Source: Symsagittifera roscoffensis (taxonomy: Eukaryota > Xenacoelomorpha > Acoela > Convolutidae). From it: a stretch of 64,000 bases of DNA. The notes beneath the pieces are model-generated. The model ran no database searches and was not told the DNA's origin. It saw nothing but the letters and a program-made list of their open reading frames with translations. The first letter of the stretch is position 1. Every line of letters starts with the position of its first letter. The position numbers and the translations under genes are program-made. Location of the stretch: positions 27,554,833 to 27,618,832 of the forward strand of contig NC_087062.1 of the NCBI RefSeq assembly GCF_963678635.1, in the 5' to 3' direction. This document shows positions 11,601 through 23,394 of the stretch, piece by piece.

Positions 11601-14600
11601 TGAAAGGGTAATTTCGTTTCTAGGAGTGCAATGGACCACAACTTCCCCTCCAAGTTCGTGCTGATTGCGGCCGAGTACCCCACCCTCGCCCTCTTCAACT
11701 TCGTGGTGCCTCTCCGGTCCCACTGCAGACCCAGATATGCTCTCAACCCAGTGGTGCTGTTGTTAGAACAAGAGTGGGTATTTTTTGAAAATTTTAAAGC
11801 TGTTTTCGGAATTGAAAAGGGCGACTGAGATACTGCATAGTGTATTAATATACTTGCGATACAATGAGCTTCAAGTTTGCTCAGATATGTTTTATATACA
11901 CTATATACTGAAGCATCTTTAATCAATAAAATTTTTAACTTAAAATATTTTTAGTAACTTAAAATTGAAATAGCAAGAAATTGAAACTCAAGTCAGATAT
12001 GCAAATTGGGTCCTTTCATTGATTGCAGCACTTTAAAAGCGGTTAATGAAAACGTTCTACTTACTTTCTGTTAGGCCAGACGCCCAGTTCTTGGAAGCCA
12101 TGACCTGCTACCCCATGGTGTACTATGCACTGGGCAACATAGAGAGGCTGGACGATGTGTTGAGAGCAGGGATCTGCAGGGCCGAGGCAGTGGTCATCGT
12201 CGGCAAGGAGTCCAGCAAGACGGCCAAGGAAGAGTACATGGCAGACTCACAGACCATTGTTGCAGTACAGACGCTTTGCAAGTTAGTGGTTTTTTTGTTT
12301 ATTATCATAGTCAGGTCTAGCCTGGAGTTTAAAATGTATTTTGAAGCATGCACAAAAAACTTAAAACCTCGTTGATGCCAATTTGAGAGGTTAAACGCTA
12401 GGGATTTTAAAATGATTGATTGAACTTAGCTTCCAATTGCTACATTAGAATCTAGAAGCTATCAACGTATTCTAATTAGAGCAATATCAGATCTGAATTC
12501 TTCGTCTGAAATCGTCTGGATTCTTCGGTCTGAATTAGATCATTCTAAGTTCTTCTATTGTTTTTAAATTTTAGTGAACAAAGTGAAAACACTTTTTACT
12601 TTTATTTTATTTTCGAGAAAAATCTAAAAAGAGGTCTGCGCTCATTTTATTCTCGGTTTCAATTCAGAACTTCAAAAAAAATTATATTCAAATTAATTTC
12701 TAAATCAGAAAGTATGATTCATTTTTAGTTTCAAAAGTATATTTTGTTTTTAGATTTTCTAGCGGAATAGAAAAATTCTCTAGTACCCAGTTCTCAAAAA
12801 TTCGGAATAGAAGTTTTTTAATGTTTATCTTTTAGATACTGAGAGGATACTATTTTGGTTTATGAGCGATTACGACTAGTGAACTTAAGATAAAGCATTT
12901 GAAAACTCTCAGATGAATTAGGTGGGAAGTTCATCCTAAGTTTGACTGAAGCCTGAAACAAAATTTGGTCCTAAAAACGAAAAAATAAAAAATGCAGATC
13001 AGTTATTTTCGACACTGAGACAACTTTTTCCAATGTTTTAACAAACCCGAATCACGGCGAAAGAGCTTTTTTTGATATTCGACTCCAAGTACAGTGCTGA
13101 TTTAAATTAACCGGACAAAACGCGTTATACTTGAAATTTAAAACTTGTTTTTCTCAAGTTGGGTTGAGTTTAGGTGAGAACTTATGAAGACAAAACTTGC
13201 TTAAAATTTTAGCACAATTAATATAATATAATATGTTTTTGAAGTTTGTTGGGCTACGTAAGGGGCTCACTCTGATATAATTATGTCTGTGATCGACTGG
13301 ATATTTTCGGCATAATTTTTGATTAACTAAGAAAAACCAAAATGAACCATTTTTGGGGTAAAATTTTGGACCCGAGTTTTGCAAAATAAATTATACCATA
13401 TTAATTCTGCTAAAATTTTAAGCAAGTTTTGTCTTCATAAATTTTCATCTAAACTTAACTCAATTTGAGAAAAACGGGTTTTAAATTTCAAGTTTAACGC
13501 GTTTTGTCCGGTTAACTTAAATCAGCACTGTAGTCGTAACAAAAAAGCAAACGCAGGTTATTTGTATCTTTTTTATTACTCAGTTTATCCTTCTTTAGTT
13601 TGGATACATAATCTCCCTGTTTTTTGCATAGAGAAATGTATTTCCAGAAAACTTTGCTTTCACCCGAAGATCAACCAATATCTATGTTTATTTTTATCCG
13701 ATTCGGTAAATTTTGTAAACGATAGACTAGGGCAGGGGCGGATTTAGGGGGGGGGGGGGGGGCGGACGCCTCTTCCCTCTCAGGGATTCGACCCCCTGCC
13801 GACCCAAAGGTACTTTAGTCCCTTCAGTACTTTTTCAGAAATCCATTTTTGGTCGACCGACCCTAGAATTTTTCTCAAGGCGCCTTTGACTCCAATATAT
13901 ACTAACTTTGAGAGATAGCGCGCGCCAAAAAGAAACCATTTTTTTGTCAACATTTTCTAAAAAATGCCCAAAATGCGGCGCAGAAATTTAGGCCAAATCA
14001 GCGTCTTTTTAGAAAAATTTTCGAAGCAGCCCCCTCGAGAAAATCCTAAATCTGGACTAGGGCCATGTAAAAGAAGTTCCATCAACTGAAACGCAAAGTT
14101 CGTTGAAACTCAATTACCACAAAAACATTTGCAACGATAAGTACAATTTTGCATATGAAGCGGTGAGAAGAAGTCGTTGAAGCTACGGACCACGGTGTCG
14201 TCTTGATTAATGTTCCGACTTTCGATACGAAACTAACGGAATAATTGTGCTCGGGGTGGGTTTTTTTCTTTAGACAAATTTCGACTTTTTAACTAGTAAT
14301 TTTTGACAGATTTATTTTTAATCAATCAAAAAGTATTGTTGTCTAAGCTTACATTTGAAAAAATATTTCTACTGTGATTATTTTTTTGTAAAGTTATGGG
14401 GGTTTAAAGACTGGCCAATTTGGGACAATTAACGCGCGATATATTTGGCGCTATTAACGCTTAAGCGGAGATTTAATCCGTCGAAGAAATCGTTCCAAAT
14501 TGGTTGAAAGAAGCTTATTTGCCATAATTGATTTGTTACAAGGAGTGAAATTTATTCTTTTCTGGTTTATGTGGCGTGTCGGGTGATGATTTTCATTTTA

Positions 14601-17600
14601 AAAAAATTCAAGTTTGAGAAAAAAAAATTTTTCATTTTGTTTTATTACATTTAATTTTTTTGTTATTACTGCTCTATAGACCTTAAAAGGCAGTCGAAAC
14701 GTTCGATGCTTTGCCCTGATACGAACAGTCTTGTTTTGTTTACTGTTGAACAAGAAGCGAAACAGTTCAAAGAGATAGAAACAGCACATCACAGCAACCA
14801 AAAAATTTACTACGGTCTGATTTATTTTTTTTTGAACAAAAAACAAAATAATCAAGTGAGATCAAAACAGCACATCACAGCAAGAAAAAATTTCATCTGT
14901 CGATTTGAATTCCAATAATCGTTCCGAAATCTTTGGGAAATCTTTCATGGGAAATCTTTGAAGTTTTCGAAGTGGATATAAAAAAAATCTGATTTTAGCA
15001 GGCGGGATTTTCAAGGTTATAAGATGTATCGCAGTATTTGTTCTTTTTAGATCTCGGAAGTAGGACTTTTAAAAAAAATTGTTCAGGTTTTTTTTAAAAG
15101 TTTTTTTTTAGGTTGTTTCCAGCTGTTTCGGTCATAACGGAGTTAACGCATCCCTCCAATATGCGCTTCATGAGATTTCACGCCTCAGAGAGGTTCGACA
15201 GTCTTCATCTGACCAACAAGGAAAAGGTAAGTTTCCTTTTTACACCATCTTATAAGTTCGATGCTTCAATCTACTTTTGGACTCGACTTCCAGAGTTAGA
15301 TTATTATTATGTGTTTTGGGATTTGCAGCTAGTAATTTTCACCCTTTGTGACTTCATTGATAGGTGTTAGTGCTAAAAAAACATGTCCATGCAAAAAAGT
15401 TATATGATTGCATATTTGTAATTAGCACGACAATATTGCTTTTCAATTCTAAAGATACAATTTTTCCAGCCACATTTTGTCTACAAGTTTTGATATGTTT
15501 TTGATTATTTTAAGTCTGTCAAACAAGACTGAAAAGTTTAGCTTCTCCGATCAAACATACATAGGCTTAATTGTTTTCAGAAGACAGAAGTGCTGGTAGG
15601 TTCCTTGTATTTGTACTGCCTTGGCATACTTATTACTGCTATTTACTTACTGTTATGTTGCTGCTAGAGATAATACTTAAATGATGATGATGATATGACG
15701 ACGATAATGATTGCAATCTACCTTGTTGTTCCGATCACTTCAGGTTTGCACAGGGTAGAGTATTTTGCTCACAACCTTGAGTACATTAGAGAATTTGTTT
15801 TCAATTAACTATGGTGTTATACGAAAAATCGCTCAGTTGTAATTTGCTTTCCAAAAAACAACATAGCAAATTGCTAAAAACTCATTCTTTGTAAAGAAAA
15901 TTTGGGCTATATTTTTGAGTGCTAGACCAATAAATGGTGGCGGAAGGTGTCGGCGAGAAAACAGTTGGGAGTGAAAAGAAGATTCAATTACTAAAAAATT
16001 TTCTGGAAAAAAAACTTCAAACTTTTTGAATTTTCTGGGTTTGCTAATTGTGGTCGGAACAATCTGTGCGTTTAGCACAGCCACAGGCTCTTTTTTGTTC
16101 CACTAAGGAATTGACTTAACAAACTAGTTTTTGCCTCATCACAATAATGGAAATCAGTTGACATAGCCCAGCATTTTCTCTCAGTCTTGCATCATTCCTG
16201 CAGACTGAAGTTTACAGATTTAGTAAAAGCTTATCTTTCAATTTTAAAAATGGGAACTTTTACCTTGATGAAACAGTAGAATAACTAGAGGATTTCAAAG
16301 TTTTCGTTTATTTGCATGATTTTACCGAACTAATTGAAATGGCTGAATGATCCCAGATTACCTCGTGTACTACTCTAAGTACTTTTAACTCTTCAGAGAA
16401 AACCCGATTACTTGAGCTGATTAGTTTTCCTTAAAATTTGATTACCCAAAAAGAGCTTTCACAAGTTTTCAATTCTTCTTCAACTGTGACTTAGGCGGTT
16501 GTGTGTGGTTTGATATTTGAGTCATGATTTTGATTTAAGAAAGATATTTCTCAATAATTTTCTCGGTTTAAATCAAAACTTTGTAGTAGTTTGAACATAG
16601 TTGATAAATGCCCGAGGAAAAAAAAGAGCCCGGCCTGAGGGCACGAAGTGCCCGAGTGCGGCTATTTTGCCCGAGGCCATCTTCAACTATGTTCTAACTG
16701 TTGAAGAGTTTGTTTTTGCTCTTTCTGAGGGAAAGATGCCAGAAAATTGTGAAAGAGCCCGAAAAAATGTGAAAAAGCCCGGAAAAGTGCGAAACTATGC
16801 AAATGTATTCTTTTTTCATTCATACGTTCTAATACTTCATTTTTCATTCATGCCTTGTCGTGAAAAAGCATTGTGAAAGAGCAAAAAGATACTCTTCAGT
16901 CTGAAAGCTTTTTAGTTACCAGACTAAATTTTAGCGGCTGGTTAATTATGACCAGTATGATTTCAATGTTCGGGGAGAGATTTTAATGAAATGTGGTAAA
17001 TAAGAAAAAACATAATCGAAGTTGATTCCGGTAATTTCGTTTCAGGCTGCACTTCGTCAAATTTGACAATTCGCCTTTAGAATTATTTGAAAAAAAAACT
17101 TTTTTTTTCGACTTCAACCGCTAAACATGGAATTTAATTTTTAGATTTACAGCGGAATACAAACTTTACCTAATGATTCAGTTTTCTCAAGTAGGGTTAT
17201 TGTTATCAGGAAAGTGTAAATCATAGTTTTTCCCAGAAATTCAATGAGCTTAAAGGGCATCTATTTTTTTTGAAAATCGAAAGTTGAGATTTTTCAACGA
17301 AGTCAGTGTTTTTTTTCTGTATACTTGCGGCCATTACTCTTTTCCAACTGCCAGTTGGCCAAGTTTAAATTTTGAATGTATCTGTTAGTTTTCAGACTTA
17401 CTTGAGAAAAACTACCTCTTGACCAAGTTTTCTTCTATTGAGTTAGTTTCATGAAAAACGATCCTTTCATCAAATGTTTTCGATAAAAACTTTATTTGTG
17501 TGATTTATGTCGAATCAATAGCAATTTAATGTGATTTTTCTCCCAATTTTTTTTCCACAATTTTTTGATTTCGTTGAATTTGTTGAAAAAAAAAATTTCA

Positions 17601-20600
17601 AGTTTGTGTAAGCTGCAATTTTAATTATCTTATTTTCAAAAATCTCAAGTCAAATTTTTTTGATACTTTTTATTTTGATAAATCTATAAATTTCTGATAA
17701 ATGGCGATAGTTGAGTGTTTTTCAGATTAAATATTTTCTGATTTGACATTCAGTTGATTTTTGCTTGCAGTTTTTAATTGCTTTTTTTTAAAAAAAAAAC
17801 GTTTTGTGATATTCAGTAACTAATCGTTGAATCGTTTTCTTGGCACTCAAGGAAAATATATAATTTTCATCGAAAATTTGGTTTTTGATATCAATTTGCA
17901 TGATTAAAATTATGGAGGAGAGAACCTTTTTTGCCATAATGTGAAGTAAGTATTTGTCCCAATTTACATATCAAATGTGGGATGATTTCTCTTTCAGATT
18001 GGTTTCGGAGACAAAAAATTATATTTATATCAAAAAAATTTTATTTAGCTTTTTTAAATCCAATTAAATTTAAACCAACTAGACTACGCTCAGAAAAAGT
18101 TTTTTTCTAACCACAGCAAATGTTTTAAAGGTTTGACCATTTTTTATGCTTTTTGTTTTAAATTGTAAGCAATGCTGGTACGTAACGGGATTTTGTTAAT
18201 TCTCAATTGTAAATGTTTTGGCGAGCAATGTAAATGTTTTGGCGAGCAAATTGAAACTAATTATTTACTTTTAGACGCAAAATGTTTCGCAAAGTTTGTT
18301 GGCTAAGTGCCAATTATCAATTTTCAATAGGAGGCACATTTCTGAAAAATAAATTGTGTTTTTGAAAAGCCTCGATTTCAAGTTTCTCGAAAAAATCAAT
18401 GTAATATCTAAAAATTGTCAAAAAAAGTCAAATGTATGAGCTGTTAATATGTAGCACTGCTTAACATGAGCAGTCGTACTCGTTCTCTGTAAAGCAAACT
18501 AGATAACCGTCTAATTAAATTTCAACCAAGCCGCGTAATTTTTTTTAATGAAAAAGAAACAAAAATCAATGAAATTTTTCATAGTCATAACGAACGCCGC
18601 GGTATCTAACTGGTCTCCAGACTTTGTGCGCTTATATGGCTTAGATTGTTTTTTTTTGCGATATTCAGAAACATTAATTAGACTTTCAAAGCAAAAATTT
18701 TAACAAGACTGTTCGTATCAGGGCAATGCCTTGAATGTTTCGTTTGAATGCCATGTAGCGTCTATGAAATAAATTTCAATTTATGAAAACTTGATGAGCT
18801 TTTCACTAAACAGCAAAAAATTGATTTTAAAAATTTCGTTAAAAGATGGTAAATTTGTTTTGTTACAATAGCGTAACAATTAGGAAACATAATCCCAAGT
18901 TCAACTGAAATAATTTAAGCTGGAATAAATAGCCGCTTACGCGTTAACAGAACAAAGCATACTGAGCATTATTTACCCACAAAAAGCCAAATTGGCGTTA
19001 GACAAACACCCATGATTTTAAGAAAAATGATCACTGTTTCAATTTAGAGCATCGATAGTTTTCAATTTATTAAAAATTTCCGCAAATAACGAGAAGTTAA
19101 ACTGTTTTTTCTAATATTTCAAGTTCTCGTTATTTGCAAAAAATTTTAAAAAACCGAAAACTATCGATTCTCTAAATTGAAACAGTGATCACTTTTCGGG
19201 CCGGAGAAAAGAAGAAACGCCAGAGCATAATTATTCTGTCACTATTTTAAAAGTCGGAACAAAATCGTTAAATAGTTCTCTGATATGCATCATTATTCGG
19301 CTTATTAAAACGAGTGTTGCTGAAGGAAGTTAAATTTAACCGTATTGAAGCTCCATCGATTTTAACTTGTGTTTCATCATTTTAAGTAATTCAAGAGTTT
19401 CATCATTGCTAACCAACCGCAATCTCAGCTTTGTGGTACGACTTCGGCCAGAGCATTAGAAAGCAACATACATGCAACCTATTTCGGATCTATCTTGCAA
19501 TCCCCCTTCAAGAAAAAGGGATTGTGATATAGATTAAATCGACGAATTTTTGACTAATCAGAACGCAGCAAAATTAGAATTTTCAAAGAAGTTTCTATCG
19601 CTTGTTTACTGTTCTTATTTAGAATGGAGAAGGGGTATTTAGTAGATAACAAGGGGGATATTCAGTAGATTCCATATTCTGTTACGTTCTTCGAAACTCG
19701 GAAAAACGAGAGGGAGTCAATCACGAGCTGCTGCTCTGTCATTAACCTTGCTTATAAAAAAAATTCGCGCTCTGTTTGTGCAAATTGTCGCAATTGCGTT
19801 TTTGTGGCTTAACTTTCAGCTAAACTGCTAAACAGCATGTAATCAAGTTTTACGGGTTTCAGTTTTCCTTTATTTGAATTGAGTTTTTTAGTTTTTACAA
19901 TTTTAGCACTTGTCACCCTCTCGTATTGGGTTATGGGTTATATAGTGGATTGTTTCGCTAAAAATAGCGTATATGACCTAATGTTTTTGCTCCGAAAAAT
20001 CAAACCCTCTCTGATTGAGAATAGCATGGCAGGTAGTGTATCAATTAGCGAAAGCAAGAATGAACGCGATTTTAGTTCCATTTCAAAAAGTAAGTACTTC
20101 AGTTAAGCTTTTGTTGTATTGAAAAGTGTCTTGTGGCTCGTCTGTATTAAGTTCCAACCGGCGTGATTTTTTTTCTTCAAAAAATACCAAGACCCACAAA
20201 AATAGAAACTAATATATTAGTTAGCGCCGAAGGATGTCTTAAAATAGTACCAGAAATAGTCCCTCGGTGGTCATGGGATCGAATCCCCAAGAAAAAAAGA
20301 ATGTTCGCATACTCCAATAACCTCACACCCTCAGTCCGATACTGTTTTTAGCATGATACTTAAAATATAAAAATAACATCCATAGGGTTTGTAGAGAAAA
20401 CAGAATCTCAACATCGATAGAAAAGAGTCTGCCAGGATTTTTAATCGGCTCTAAAATCAATTCCTGTTTTTCTTTCATTTTTTGTAATATAAAAACATAA
20501 CCATCATAACTTTGCAACATGACTAAAGTGGTTTTATATGCAAACTGTTTGACCCCTTAATTGATCTGCGTCTGACCTCTGTTGCAGAAAGCGAAGAGAG

Positions 20601-22745
20601 AAGGATCCACTCTGACGTCATACCTCTATCGGAAGCCATTTGCTGCTGGTCACGTGTTCAGTGCGAGCATGTTGGACACTCTGCTGTACCAGGCCTTCGT
20701 GAAGCCATACATCGTCGGCATCACCAATCTATTCCTCGGACTCCAACAAAACGACAAGTCAGGTCATCTCTTCAGTGTAAGTTTTTGTTCTGTTATTTTG
20801 AATTCTCCGTGTGTCAATTACTATTTTAAGTACTTTTGTACCATATATTTTGACGGTTGATTTTAGGCAGAAAAAAAGACTAAACTTGCGCGTGATTACA
20901 TAGTTTTTCAGATGAGAAATCAAAACAAACCTCAATTAAGAATTAACGCTTCCGCTGTCGAAAGCAAATTCATATGGAGTAGATCGCCTTGACCCAAGCC
21001 CCAGTTAATAAAAAGATGGTTCAAAGCACAGCAACTTACTTTAAACAACTCAAACTCATATCTCGTCCATTACTTAGAGTTTAAAGAAAGTGATATCATT
21101 TTTTAATTATTGTTGTCATGCTTGACAGATGCAAATCACAGAAAAGGAGCTTTGGATTCGGACTTATGGCAGGTTGTTCCAGCGACTGTGCTCCACCACT
21201 TATGAGATCCCGATTGGCATTTACCGCTATTGTTCCGAACAGGACGATTTCGGAGGAGGGTCGGGAGGCAAAGGCGGCCACGTGGAGATCACCTTCGAGA
21301 ACGACTCCGACTCCGATTTTGGAGGGTGAGTATCGGAACATTTTTTTGAAAAGGCTTTTGTTTTCAATTTTAGTATCAATTTTATTAGCTTTTATCTAAG
21401 TTAGCAAACTAACAAAAGGAACAGTTTTTCCCCCTGGGCCTCATTGATAGATTGAACTTCAATGCAAGTTTCTAGAATACAATCGTACAATCGTAGCTAT
21501 TTTCTGATGTTTTATTTAGTGACAATTGTTGAAGATCATCAAATAGAGAGAAAATTGGATATTATATGTTATGGTTGACTCTTCAACATATTCTTAACAT
21601 GAAAACCAAAAACTAAATGCATTCGACAGTTTTCTCTCTATGATTTTCAGCACAACTATCGCTTAAAACATCATAAAATGCACAAGCTATTATAATTGGA
21701 TAGAAGTCCTTAGTAAAAAATCTTACAAACGCTGGTTACAAAATGTTATTACAACAACCTATCTGTTAACAGTTATAACATTGCAGTCAAAAATGCAGTC
21801 TCTAAAATTGAGATGTCGGTGATATGTTAGAACAGATGGTAAATATGATTAGAGTGCAGGTATTGGTTTTGAAAACTATAATGCATTATATACCCGGGTT
21901 GACAAAAACATGCTTATCACATAATTTCCTACAATGAAAAAAATGTTTTTATGTTTTTATACTATTTCATAGAAGACAAAAATAAATAATATAGCAAAAT
22001 GAGCATTTTTTTTTCCATTAAAAAGATATTTTTGAATAAAATTTTTCATACTATGAAATTGTATGATGAGCATTTTTTCATACTATCAAATTGTATGACA
22101 AGCATTTTGTCCGATAAAAAAGAAATTTTTCTCATTTTTTAAAAAAATTTTGTGTCGTAAGCTAAAAGTTTTGTACATATAAAAAACAAAGAGTGAGTGA
22201 CAGTTATCACGCAGATAAACTACTTGTGGTGATCTCGGACAAAATGTTAATTTTTGAAGATATTTGACCAAGAATACGTATTTTTACACCGAAGACTTTA
22301 GTCAAGGTGTTATGGTATCGTGTAACGGGTTTTTTTTTAATGTTGTCTGTTGTCAAGTGTCGACAAATAACGTCCACAGTTATCAATTATCATGTGGGCT
22401 GGACTATATCGCGCTATGTCACGTGATTGCGTATGTTTGTTTCTTTATTTGTTCATCTTTATTTATTTAATTATCTGTTCTTCTATTTATTTAATTATGT
22501 TTAGTTTGCTTATATTTATTTATAATTTATGTATGTACATATTTATTTTTGTTTATTTTTATCACGTGTTTTGTTTATTTATTTAATTATTCTTTCTTTC
22601 ATTTAGTTTTGCTTTTATTATTTCTGCGTGTATAAATTTATTTATTTATTTTCATTTATTTATATTATGGGTCTGTTTGTTTGGTTATTTGTTCATATAT
22701 ATTTTTTCATGTCTATTTAATTATTTGTACATTTCACTTTTGCTT

Positions 22746-22780
<35 letters not shown>

Positions 22781-23363
22781 TGTATTTATTTATGTATTTA
22801 TTTATTTATTTATGTATTGATTTATTTTTTTATTGCTTATTTATTTATCAGGTGTGTTTTGTTTATTTGTTGATATTTATTTCTATATTTATTTAATTAT
22901 TCTTTCTTTCATTTAGTTTTGCTTTTATTATTTATGTATGTGTATTTATTTCATTTATTTATTTTCATTTATTCATATTATGGGTCTGTTTGTTTGGTTA
23001 TTTGTTCATATTTATTTTTTCATGTCTATTTAATTATTTGTACATTTCACTTTTGCTTTTATTTATTTATATATTTATTTATTTATTTATTTAGTTATGT
23101 ATTTATTTATTTATTTATGTATTGATTTATTTTTTAATTGCTTATTTATTTATCAGGTGTGTTTTGTTTATTTGTTGATATTTATTTCTATATTTATTTA
23201 ATTATTCTTTCTTTCATTTAGTTTTGCTTTTATGATTTATGTATGTGTATTTATTTCATTTATTTATTTTCATTTATTCATATTATGGGTCTGTTTGTTT
23301 GGTTATTTGTACATATATATTTTTTCATGTTAATTTAATTATTTGTACATTTCAGTTTTGCGT

Positions 23364-23394
<31 letters not shown>

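Larger units (their letters stand above)
12282..15111 (+). other. Slo2 intron, 2.8 kb
   Basis: Contains a Tc1/mariner-like MITE (13092-13530), a hAT-like MITE (13733-14054) and an R1 copy (14205-14740). The rest is AT-rich and shows nothing recognisable. Confidence 0.65.
15227..20587 (+). other. Slo2 intron, 5.4 kb
   Basis: AT-rich. It contains a short palindromic repeat (16590-16698) and an R1-related copy with a long hairpin (18700-19262). The open frame 19879-20106 is unsupported. No gene is recognised. Confidence 0.6.

Noticed and set aside
20268-20290. GGATCGAATCCCC as a tRNA B box
   Set aside because: No matching A box or cloverleaf around it.
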